From Oscillospiraceae bacterium (GTDB taxonomy: Bacteria; Bacillota; Clostridia; Oscillospirales; Acutalibacteraceae): a stretch of 44,042 nucleotides of DNA. The stretch spans positions 1 through 44,042 of the forward strand of contig JAQXZE010000022.1 of the NCBI GenBank assembly GCA_029227055.1. The letters are read 5' to 3'. Below the pieces are notes generated by a model, which ran no database searches, had not been told where the DNA came from, and saw only the letters and a list, made by a program, of their open reading frames with translations. The position numbers and the translations under genes were made by a program. Position 1 is the first letter of the stretch. The number at the start of each line of letters is the position of its first letter. Shown piece by piece: positions 24,621-31,660 of the stretch.

Positions 24621-25662
24621 TTTTAGCACCTATAAATTTATTTTTTACAGCCAAGACAGCTTTTGAAAGCGATATGTATGCCAATTCCCAAACAGCCGAT
24701 AATAGCAAGGAACAAACAAATACAAACGGTATTACTACTATAAAATATACTACCCTATCCGGTACTCTTTCAATAATTGAATTTAATTTAGAATATGTAT
24801 AGGTATCAACTATTCCAGACGCCAAATACATACCAAAAGAAAGATTTGAAATGGTTATAAATATCTGTTTTATCCACATAGGACAACCGCTGAAATTACA
24901 TTTTTCAAAGAAAGAAAAAAGCAATACAGAAAGCAAAACGCATTGCCATCCGTTCCAATCAACCCAATTTCCACTTATGAATTTTTGACCGTAGCTTACA
25001 TAGATATTATAAAGCGAAGAAACGGCGAGTGTTAATAAAAAGCAGAGTGCAATCCAACGCTTTTTTAGCGGTATACCATACTCGCGCAAATAGCATCCTA
25101 AGAAATAATATGTTACGGGATAAACACCTTTCCACCAATCAGGCACCACCCATATCACTGTAGGTAACATAGTAAGTGAAAGGGCGGTGACAACAAGAAC
25201 GATTTTGCTCTTTTTAGTGTTAAGTCCGTTCCAAATTAAATTTAAAAACGGAATTATCAAAAAAAGACCGATATACATCTTAACATACCAAGTATATTGG
25301 GTTGCCGAAAATGTTAAAATATCACAAACCCAATCTTTTAAAGTAAAAACTTTATCTAAAACGATTATGGCATAAAGACGGTATGTAACACTTGCAAAAA
25401 GAAATATTACCAACACCTTTATTATTGAAAAATAATATTTTTTTGACAGTGTCTTTTTATTCATCAGATACCCTGTAAGCAATAAAAACAAAGGTACACA
25501 TACCCCTGAAAAAGTTCTGATAACCGTCATAATCATCATTTTTTCGCCCATAAGTTCATGTTTATAAAAGCCGTTATTTAACTGAAAGTGTACTGTAAAA
25601 ACGGTTAAAACAGCCAAAGTTCTTATTACATCAAGTGAGATATTCCGTTCTTTTTTAATCAC
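24613..25662 (-). CDS. Acyltransferase 3 family membrane O-acyltransferase
   Basis: This 349-aa integral membrane protein has about ten helices. The family marks are the N-terminal LDVIRTLAVLTVFTVHF with its conserved Arg and His (about residues 10-26) and PLFLLLTGYLMNKKTL. Such enzymes O-acetylate surface sugars or peptidoglycan, or modify lipids; the acceptor here is unknown. The start is GTG at 25662 with GGGGTG seven bases upstream. It separates queA from tgt, which normally adjoin, and a cluster of intergenic repeats lies at its 5' side, so it may be an insertion. Confidence 0.85.
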   Translation of the reverse strand: MIKKERNISLDVIRTLAVLTVFTVHFQLNNGFYKHELMGEKMMIMTVIRTFSGVCVPLFLLLTGYLMNKKTLSKKYYFSIIKVLVIFLFASVTYRLYAIIVLDKVFTLKDWVCDILTFSATQYTWYVKMYIGLFLIIPFLNLIWNGLNTKKSKIVLVVTALSLTMLPTVIWVVPDWWKGVYPVTYYFLGCYLREYGIPLKKRWIALCFLLTLAVSSLYNIYVSYGQKFISGNWVDWNGWQCVLLSVLLFSFFEKCNFSGCPMWIKQIFITISNLSFGMYLASGIVDTYTYSKLNSIIERVPDRVVYFIVVIPFVFVCSLLLSAVWELAYISLSKAVLAVKNKFIGAKNV

Positions 25663-25691
25663 CTGTCTTCACCCCGTTTGCTTTATAATCC

Positions 25692-25705
25692 GTGCCGTAG
25701 GCACT
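25692..25705. repeat. Small GTGCC/GGCAC hairpin in the queA-acyltransferase gap
   Basis: GTGCC, GTA and GGCAC form a tight five-pair hairpin just upstream of the acyltransferase gene. A similar hairpin, GTCGGCAAAGCCGAC, lies at 25908-25922. Both look like parts of dispersed intergenic repeats. Confidence 0.45.
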
Positions 25706-25710
25706 CCATA

Positions 25711-25740
25711 ATTTTTCATCATTCATTTTTTATTATTCAC
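25711..25740. repeat. Second copy of the ATTCATTATTCATT-type repeat
   Basis: This AT-rich stretch resembles, base for base over much of its length, the repeat at 20-86 near the initiator tRNA, here abutting the first duplicate of the queA end. Confidence 0.45.
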
Positions 25741-25785
25741 TTATACAATAAGCATTGCGTTGCCAATATGTACAGGACATGTAAA
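25741..25785 (-). repeat. Duplicate 1 of the queA 3' end
   Basis: Read on the minus strand it codes for TCPVHIGNAMLIV and a stop, resembling the queA C-terminus SFGDAMLIL-stop. It aligns without gaps to duplicate 2 for about 44 bases with roughly ten differences. No start codon or open frame precedes it. Confidence 0.7.
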
Positions 25786-25837
25786 CGTAGGGGCGATTCA
25801 AGAATCGCCCGCGGGTCATTTGTGAATGACCCCTACG
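25786..25837. repeat. 52-base palindromic element with GTAGGGG ends
   Basis: The outer arms are CGTAGGGG and CCCCTACG. Inside are two smaller hairpins, GGGCGATTC/GAATCGCCC (loop AA) and GGGTCATT/AATGACCC (loop TGTG), so the element can fold into a clover-like three-way structure. Elements with GTAGGGG ends are, as I recall, common as small non-coding repeats in gut Clostridia. It sits exactly between two duplicates of the queA end. Confidence 0.7.
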
Positions 25838-25844
25838 AAATCAC

Positions 25845-25888
25845 CTATACAATCAGCATTGCATCGCCGAAGTTTACGGGATATGTGA
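25845..25888 (-). repeat. Duplicate 2 of the queA 3' end
   Basis: On the minus strand it codes for TYPVNFGDAMLIV and a stop. FGDAMLI is identical to the true QueA C-terminus, and the DNA agrees in 22 of 27 positions with 25970-25996. Confidence 0.75.
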
Positions 25889-25959
25889 AAAGGAAATTTA
25901 TAAATCCGTCGGCAAAGCCGACACCTTACCTCTTCACTATTACCTCTTACTTCTTACTT

Positions 25960-25981
25960 GCTCATCCTTTATAGGATGAGC
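25960..25981 (-). terminator. Hairpin around the queA stop codon
   Basis: GCTCATCCT (25960-25968) and AGGATGAGC (25973-25981) are perfect nine-base arms, and the queA stop codon (25969-25971) is in the loop. No T run follows, so it is a weak terminator candidate or an mRNA-end stabiliser. Confidence 0.45.
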
Positions 25982-26991
25982 ATCGCGTCGCCGAAGCTGA
26001 AAAATCTATATTTTTCTTCTACCGCCGTTTTATATGCATTCATCGTAATTTCGTATCCTGCAAAGGCAGAAACTAACATAATAAGTGTGCTTTCGGGTAA
26101 ATGAAAATTAGTTATAAGTCCGTCAATACACTTAAACTCATACGGAGGATAAATAAATATCCCCGTATCACCCGAACACTCTCTTATATCGCCGTAAAGA
26201 GAAGCTACGCTCTCTAGGGTTCTGCAGCTTGTAGTACCTACCGATATTACTCTACCGCCCATTTTTTTGGTTTTATTAATTAAATCGGCAGCTTCCTTTG
26301 TGACGCTGTAGTGTTCTACATGCATTTTATGGTCGGTTATCTCTTCAGACTTTACAGGTCTGAAGGTACCAAGCCCTACATGCAAAGTAACATAAGCTAT
26401 ATTAATGCCCTTATCCTTTAACTCGCCTAGCATTTCTTCGGTAAAATGAAGACCTGCTGTTGGGGCTGCGGCGGAGCCGAGTTCCCTTGAATAAACAGTC
26501 TGATATCTTTCTTTATCCTCAAGCTTTTCGGTGATATAGGGTGGCAGCGGCATCTGACCTACTTCATCAAGCACCGAATAAAACTCACCCTCTACGGAAA
26601 ACCTTAAAATACGGTTACCGTCCTCAAGAACCTCTATAACCTCCGCTTTTAGCTTATCGCTAAAGGTAAAGCTATGTCCAACTCTAGCCTTTTTACCCGG
26701 ACCCGCAATACATTCCCAAACGAGATTTTCTCTCTGACGAAGAAGCACAAATTCAACTACTGCACCTGTATCTGTTCTTGTTCCGAATATTCTTGCAGGC
26801 AAAACCCTTGTATCGTTTAATACAAGACAGTCCCCTGCCTTTAAATAATCAAAAAGGTTATAAAAATTTCTATGCTCTATTTCTCCGCTTTTGCGATCTA
26901 ACACCAACATCCTAGACGAATTACGAGGCTCGACAGGAGTTTGAGCGATTAAATTTTCGGGTAAATCATAAAAGAAGTCGCTTTTTTTCAT
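25969..26991 (-). CDS. queA: S-adenosylmethionine:tRNA ribosyltransferase-isomerase QueA
   Basis: QueA moves the ribosyl group of SAM to preQ1-modified tRNA to make epoxyqueuosine, the step after Tgt. The 340-aa length is standard. Recognised parts are [18 protein letters not shown] at the start, [22 protein letters not shown] and [13 protein letters not shown] in the middle, and [16 protein letters not shown] with the [12 protein letters not shown] end. GGAGATAAAA precedes the ATG. It heads the minus-strand series but is separated from the acyltransferase-tgt pair by about 305 bases of repeats (25663-25968) in which I see no gene. Confidence 0.96.
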   Translation of the reverse strand: MKKSDFFYDLPENLIAQTPVEPRNSSRMLVLDRKSGEIEHRNFYNLFDYLKAGDCLVLNDTRVLPARIFGTRTDTGAVVEFVLLRQRENLVWECIAGPGKKARVGHSFTFSDKLKAEVIEVLEDGNRILRFSVEGEFYSVLDEVGQMPLPPYITEKLEDKERYQTVYSRELGSAAAPTAGLHFTEEMLGELKDKGINIAYVTLHVGLGTFRPVKSEEITDHKMHVEHYSVTKEAADLINKTKKMGGRVISVGTTSCRTLESVASLYGDIRECSGDTGIFIYPPYEFKCIDGLITNFHLPESTLIMLVSAFAGYEITMNAYKTAVEEKYRFFSFGDAMLIL

Positions 26992-27061
26992 TTTTATCTC
27001 CAGACTACATTAAAAGTTCGATAAAATAAACATTTTTTGCGATTTTTGTTCATAAAATAAT

Positions 27062-27090
27062 TTGACAAACGACCATCATAATGTTATATT
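27062..27090 (+). promoter_or_regulatory. Promoter and leader of asd-dapA-dapB
   Basis: TTGACA (27062-27067) and TATATT (27085-27090) are 17 bases apart. In the leader of about 95 bases, ATTGCAAA (27133-27140) and TTTGCAAT (27164-27171) form an eight-pair hairpin just before the AAAGG site. The leader is too short and lacks the elements of a lysine riboswitch. Confidence 0.7.
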
Positions 27091-27193
27091 TAATTATTAG
27101 GTAAATTATATTTATCAACTGAATATGATTATATTGCAAATTTGTATAAATATCAACATTTATTTTGCAATTTATGAAAGGTTTGTGTTAAAA

Positions 27194-28273
27194 ATGAAAA
27201 CTTACAATGTAGGAATTATCGGTGCTACCGGTATGGTAGGTCAGCGCTTTGCTTTATTACTTGCGGACCATCCTTGGTTTAAGGTAACTGCTCTTGCTGC
27301 AAGCGGACGCTCTGCCGGAAAAACCTATGAGGAAGCAGTAGGCGGCCGTTGGGCTATGACTGCCCAAATTCCCGAGAATTTAAAATCTATGAAAATTTAC
27401 GATGCTGTTGCAGATATGAAAGAGGTTGCCTCTAAGGTTGACTTTGTTTTCTGCGCAGTTGATATGAAAAAGGACGAAATCCGCGCTTTAGAGGAAGCTT
27501 ATGCAAAGCTTGAGTGCCCCGTTGTTTCTAACAACAGCGCTCACCGTTTTACAGATGATGTTCCGATGATTATACCTGAAATCAACCCTGAACATACCGA
27601 TATCATCCCTGCTCAGCGTAAGCGCTTAGGCACTAACAAAGGCTTTGTTGCAGTAAAATCTAACTGCTCATTACAGAGCTATGTTCCTGCTCTTTATGCT
27701 CTTGATAAGTTCGGTATTGAAAAGGTTCTCGTTTGCACATATCAGGCAATTTCGGGCGCAGGTAAAACCTTTGAGCGTTGGCCCGAAATGGTAGACAATG
27801 TTATCCCCTATATCGGCGGCGAGGAAGAAAAGAGCGAGCAGGAGCCTCTTAAGATTTGGGGTAAGGTTGAGGGCGACAAAATCGTTTCTGCTACTTCTCC
27901 TAAATTTACAGCTCAGTGCCTTCGTGTTCCCGTTTCTGACGGTCACATGGCTGCAGTTTTCGTAACATTCAAGAATAAGCCCACTAAAGAGGAAATTATT
28001 GATACTTGGAAGAATTTCTCGGGTGTTCCGCAGGAACTTGAGCTTCCCCACGCACCCAAGCAATTCCTTAATTACTTTGTTGAGGACAATATGCCTCAGA
28101 CAAAGCTCCACCGCGACCTTGAAGGCGGTATGGCAATCTCCGCAGGCAGACTTCGTGAGGATACTCAGTATGACTACAAGTTTGTTTGCCTTTCTCACAA
28201 CACCCTTCGCGGTGCAGCAGGCGGTGCAGTTTTACTAGCTGAGCTTCTTTGCGCTAAGGGTTATATGGACTAA
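27194..28273 (+). CDS. asd: Aspartate-semialdehyde dehydrogenase
   Basis: Asd reduces aspartyl phosphate to aspartate semialdehyde with NADPH, the branch point to lysine/diaminopimelate, threonine and methionine. The 359-aa protein begins with the nucleotide-binding GATGMVGQRF; the catalytic Cys is in VKSNCSLQS (about residue 160) and the active His in RVPVSDGHMAAVFV. The layout and length fit the archaeal/yeast-type form (TIGR00978) better than the usual bacterial form of about 330 residues. The ATG at 27194 is chosen from similarity; the site AAAGG lies 12 bases upstream, rather far. It leads the dap operon. Confidence 0.94.
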   Translation: MKTYNVGIIGATGMVGQRFALLLADHPWFKVTALAASGRSAGKTYEEAVGGRWAMTAQIPENLKSMKIYDAVADMKEVASKVDFVFCAVDMKKDEIRALEEAYAKLECPVVSNNSAHRFTDDVPMIIPEINPEHTDIIPAQRKRLGTNKGFVAVKSNCSLQSYVPALYALDKFGIEKVLVCTYQAISGAGKTFERWPEMVDNVIPYIGGEEEKSEQEPLKIWGKVEGDKIVSATSPKFTAQCLRVPVSDGHMAAVFVTFKNKPTKEEIIDTWKNFSGVPQELELPHAPKQFLNYFVEDNMPQTKLHRDLEGGMAISAGRLREDTQYDYKFVCLSHNTLRGAAGGAVLLAELLCAKGYMD

Positions 28274-28328
28274 TTTTTTATAGCTTTGCCGTTTTCGAAT
28301 TTTTAATATACGAAAGGGGTCTTTACCT

Positions 28329-29216
28329 ATGAAAGAAAGAATATTCACCGGTGCGGCTACTGCGCTTGTAACTCCTATGAACGAGGATATGAGCGTAAAC
28401 TACGAAGCACTAAAAGCCCTTGTTAATTCTCAGATTGAAAACAAGATTGATGCTCTTGTTATCTGCGGAACAACGGGTGAAAAATCAACACTTAGGTATG
28501 ACGAGCATATTAAGGTCATCGAAACTGCAGTTAAAGCGGCAGACGGCCGTGTTCCGATAATTGCGGGTACGGGCAGTAACGATACAGTTTACTCGGTTGA
28601 GCTTTGCGATGACGCCGTAAGCGTAGGCGCCGACGCTCTGCTTATGGTAACCCCCTACTATAACAAAACTTCACAGGTGGGACTTATCACCCACTACAAT
28701 TACATTGCAGACAGGGTTTCAAAGCCTATTATTCTCTACAATGTTCCCTCAAGAACAGGCGTTGCAATGAAGCCTGAAACCTATTTTGAGTTATCGAAGC
28801 ACGAAAAAATTGTAGCCGTTAAAGAGGCCAACGGTGATTTATCATCTGTTGCAGAAACCAAATACCTCTGCGGCGACAATTTGGATATTTATTCAGGTAA
28901 CGACGACCAGACCGTTCCGATTATGTCACTCGGCGGTATTGGTGTAATCTCGGTGCTTTCTAATATCTGCCCCTATGAAATGCATAAAATGTGTGCAGAT
29001 TATTTATCGGGCAATATTAAAGACGCTATGGATTATCAGATAAAATCCACAGGTCTTGTAAAGGCTCTTTTCAGCGATGTTAACCCCATCCCTGTTAAAG
29101 AGGCTATGAATATAATGGGGCTTAATGCAGGGCCTTGCAGATTACCGCTAGTTCCTATGAGTAGCTCTGCCCGTGATAATTTGATTGCAAAATTAAAGGA
29201 ATTAGGATTAGTATAA
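28329..29216 (+). CDS. dapA: 4-hydroxy-tetrahydrodipicolinate synthase
   Basis: DapA condenses pyruvate with aspartate semialdehyde, the first committed step to diaminopimelate and lysine. The 295-aa TIM-barrel protein has GTTGEKSTL (about residues 46-54), the proton-relay Tyr in LYNVPSRTG and the Schiff-base Lys in VAVKEANGD. Start: ATG with GAAAGGGG upstream. It follows asd by 55 bases and precedes dapB by 24, so the three form one operon that feeds peptidoglycan cross-links and, in spore formers, dipicolinate. Confidence 0.97.
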   Translation: MKERIFTGAATALVTPMNEDMSVNYEALKALVNSQIENKIDALVICGTTGEKSTLRYDEHIKVIETAVKAADGRVPIIAGTGSNDTVYSVELCDDAVSVGADALLMVTPYYNKTSQVGLITHYNYIADRVSKPIILYNVPSRTGVAMKPETYFELSKHEKIVAVKEANGDLSSVAETKYLCGDNLDIYSGNDDQTVPIMSLGGIGVISVLSNICPYEMHKMCADYLSGNIKDAMDYQIKSTGLVKALFSDVNPIPVKEAMNIMGLNAGPCRLPLVPMSSSARDNLIAKLKELGLV

Positions 29217-29240
29217 TTTTTATTAACAGGAAGTGTAACT

Positions 29241-29996
29241 ATGACAAGGATTTTACTTGTTGGCGCCTGCGGAAAAATGGGTGCTGCGGTAGCAGAATGT
29301 GTTAGAAGTGATGAAAATTTAAAAATTGTCGGCGGAGTTGACTTTGCAGAAAGAATATGCGACTTCCCCGTTTTCCACGATTTCGGAAAAGTAAATGTTG
29401 AAGCCGATGTTATAATCGATTTTTCGAATGTTTCGTTACTTGACGACATTTTGTCCTTTGCTCTGAAAAATAAAATCCCTGCAGTTATAGCAACTACAGG
29501 ATATAATGAAGAACAAATAGCAAAAATACACACTGCTGCAAAGCAGATACCCATCTTCTTCACCTTTAATATGTCAATAGGTGTAAATCTTTTATGCTCA
29601 CTTGCAAAGAAAGCAGCTCAGATACTCGGCAGTAATTTCGACATTGAAATTGTTGAAAAGCATCATAATCAGAAGTTAGATGCGCCGTCAGGTACTGCTC
29701 TGATGCTTGCAAATGCTGTTAATGAGGTTTTTGACGACCGATTATACTACGAATATGACAGGCACTCGAAAAGACAAAAACGCACCCAAAACGAAATAGG
29801 TATACATTCTGTTCGCGGTGGTACGATTGTAGGAGAACACGATGTTATCTTTGCAGGTAACGATGAAGTTATAACCCTTTCACATCAGGCAACATCAAAG
29901 GCTGTTTTCGCAGCGGGCGCTGTTAAAGCCGCAAAATTCATTGTCGGCAAAACCGCCGGTCTTTATGAAATGAAGGATGTTGTTTCAGTAGAATAA
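29241..29996 (+). CDS. dapB: 4-hydroxy-tetrahydrodipicolinate reductase
   Basis: DapB reduces the DapA product to tetrahydrodipicolinate with NAD(P)H. The 251-aa protein has the Rossmann motif VGACGKMG (about residues 7-14), ATTGYNEEQ and the substrate-binding EKHHNQKLDAPSGTA. It has AGGAAG before the ATG and ends the operon at a strong bidirectional terminator. Later dap genes are not in the window. Confidence 0.97.
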   Translation: MTRILLVGACGKMGAAVAECVRSDENLKIVGGVDFAERICDFPVFHDFGKVNVEADVIIDFSNVSLLDDILSFALKNKIPAVIATTGYNEEQIAKIHTAAKQIPIFFTFNMSIGVNLLCSLAKKAAQILGSNFDIEIVEKHHNQKLDAPSGTALMLANAVNEVFDDRLYYEYDRHSKRQKRTQNEIGIHSVRGGTIVGEHDVIFAGNDEVITLSHQATSKAVFAAGAVKAAKFIVGKTAGLYEMKDVVSVE

Positions 29997-30002
29997 AATA
30001 TT

Positions 30003-30040
30003 AAACGGTATGCAAACTTTTGCATACCGTTTGTTTTTTT
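30003..30040. terminator. Bidirectional terminator between dapB and rhaB
   Basis: AAACGGTATGCAAA (30003-30016) and TTTGCATACCGTTT (30019-30032) are perfect 14-base arms followed by a run of T. Confidence 0.9.
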
Positions 30041-30042
30041 AA

Positions 30043-31509
30043 TTAACCGTTTATTACCTTTACATAATCCTCGTAAGCCTTGTTCCAAACTTCGTTTTCT
30101 TCGGGTAAATACTGCTTTAAGTCAGTAGAGTTTGATACAACCTTACGGATTTCTTTTAAGTCCTTAATCTCGCCGAGTGCATTATAAACCACTGCGATGT
30201 TACCCATAACAGTAGCCTCTGTAGGACCTGCAAGAACCTCGCAACCGCAAGCATCAGCGGTCATACGGCAGAGGAGCTTATCCTTAATACCGCCGCCGAG
30301 TATGTTAATTCTGTTGTAATCTCTGCCTGTTAAAGTATGTAAACTATTAAATACATGCTTATACTTCATAGCAAGGCTCTGATAGATACAGCGCATAATT
30401 TCGCCTCTAGTCTGAGGAACATACTGACCTGTACGCTCACAGTACTGACAAACGCGCTTAGGAAGATTTCCTGCAGTTTCAAACAGCGGGTCGTCAACAT
30501 CAACATAGCACTTAAAGGGCTCAGACTCCAAAGCTTCCTTTTCAAGAGTATCAAAGCCAACCTCAATACCCTCGCGTCTCCACTGACGGCGAGACTCCTG
30601 AATAAGCCAAAGACCCATAATGTTCTTTAAGAATCTTGTTGTTTTATCAAATCCGCCTTCGTTAGTAAAGTTTGCGGCAGCTGCCTCTTCGTTTAAGAAA
30701 GGAGTTTTGCTCTCAATTCCGAAAAGGCTCCAAGTACCGCAGCTGATATAAACAAAGTCATCACTATTACTCGGGGTTGCTGCTACTGCAGATGCAGTAT
30801 CGTGTGTTGCAACGGCGATAACCGGAACCTTGGGACAACCGAGTTCTTCGCAGATTTCATCTGATAAAAGACCGTACTCTGTACCCGGTTCGATAACGGG
30901 GGCAAAAATATTTTCAGGTAAACCTAAACGCCTTACAATATCAAAGTTCCAATCTCTCTTAACGGGGTCAAACATATTTGTTGTAGAAACAATACTTGCT
31001 TCGTCCTTCATAACGCCTGTTAGCATATAAGCAAAAAGGTCAGGCATAAGTAAAATCTTATCGGTAAGAGCAAGCAATTCAGGACGGTGAAGCTTTAAGT
31101 ACATCAACTGATAGATTGTATTAAAGCGCATATACTGTGTACCGCAAAGAGAATAAAGCTCGTCCTTAGGGATTATCTTATATACTTCTTCTGCAATACC
31201 CTCAGTTCTTGTATCACGGTAGTGAACAGGGTTTGAAAGCAACTGACCGTTTTTATCCAAAAGGCCAAAGTCAACACCCCAAGTATCGATACCGATAGCA
31301 TCAAATCCGCCCTCGGTTAATGCCTTTGTAATACCTGTTTTAATCTCAAAGAAAAGACGAAGTACATCCCAATACATTGTTCCGCCGACAATAACAGTGT
31401 CGTTACTAAAGCGGTGTATTTCCTTCATTTCGATTTTTCCGTTTTCAAGGGTAGCTAGCATTGCTCTACCGCTTGAAGCGCCAAAGTCAAAAGATAAAAC
31501 CTTTTTCAT
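30043..31509 (-). CDS. rhaB: Rhamnulokinase
   Basis: RhaB phosphorylates L-rhamnulose to rhamnulose 1-phosphate in rhamnose catabolism. The 488-aa protein belongs to the FGGY carbohydrate kinases. FDFGASSGR (residues about 5-13) is the phosphate-binding loop, GIDTWGVDFGLLD and HYRDTRT are typical of rhamnulokinase, and GGGIKDKLLC is the ADP-binding part. I chose the ATG at 31509, with GGAGG at 31517-31521; the longer in-frame form covers the binding site. No rhaA, rhaD, transporter or regulator is near, so it is an orphan here. It is divergent from the FkbM gene. Fuculokinase activity cannot be excluded. Confidence 0.9.
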   Translation of the reverse strand: MKKVLSFDFGASSGRAMLATLENGKIEMKEIHRFSNDTVIVGGTMYWDVLRLFFEIKTGITKALTEGGFDAIGIDTWGVDFGLLDKNGQLLSNPVHYRDTRTEGIAEEVYKIIPKDELYSLCGTQYMRFNTIYQLMYLKLHRPELLALTDKILLMPDLFAYMLTGVMKDEASIVSTTNMFDPVKRDWNFDIVRRLGLPENIFAPVIEPGTEYGLLSDEICEELGCPKVPVIAVATHDTASAVAATPSNSDDFVYISCGTWSLFGIESKTPFLNEEAAAANFTNEGGFDKTTRFLKNIMGLWLIQESRRQWRREGIEVGFDTLEKEALESEPFKCYVDVDDPLFETAGNLPKRVCQYCERTGQYVPQTRGEIMRCIYQSLAMKYKHVFNSLHTLTGRDYNRINILGGGIKDKLLCRMTADACGCEVLAGPTEATVMGNIAVVYNALGEIKDLKEIRKVVSNSTDLKQYLPEENEVWNKAYEDYVKVING

Positions 31510-31543
31510 GACTATTCCTCCGAATAATTTTTTATACAAACAA

Positions 31544-31572
31544 AGTATACCACATTTTACAAATCTTGTCTA
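31544..31572 (-). promoter_or_regulatory. Promoter of rhaB
   Basis: On the minus strand TAGACA (31567-31572) and TATACT (31544-31549) are 17 bases apart, in the 151-base divergent region with the FkbM gene. Confidence 0.6.
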
Positions 31573-31597
31573 GTATAAGAAAACAAAAATCCCAAAC

Positions 31598-31626
31598 TTG
31601 CCAATTTCAGATATTTAATATATAAT
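31598..31626 (+). promoter_or_regulatory. Promoter of the FkbM methyltransferase gene
   Basis: TTGCCA (31598-31603) and TATAAT (31621-31626) are 17 bases apart, 21 bases before a perfect AGGAGG. It supports an active gene starting near 31661. Confidence 0.75.
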
Positions 31627-31660
31627 AGCATTTGTAGTTTGAATTTGAGGAGGGATTTTT

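Noticed and set aside
25678-25968. Protein-coding gene in the queA-acyltransferase gap
   Set aside because: The frames found consist of repeat hairpins and have no binding site or protein-like composition.
27091-27193. Lysine riboswitch before asd
   Set aside because: The leader is about 100 bases and shows only one eight-pair hairpin, without the five-helix core of the L-box.
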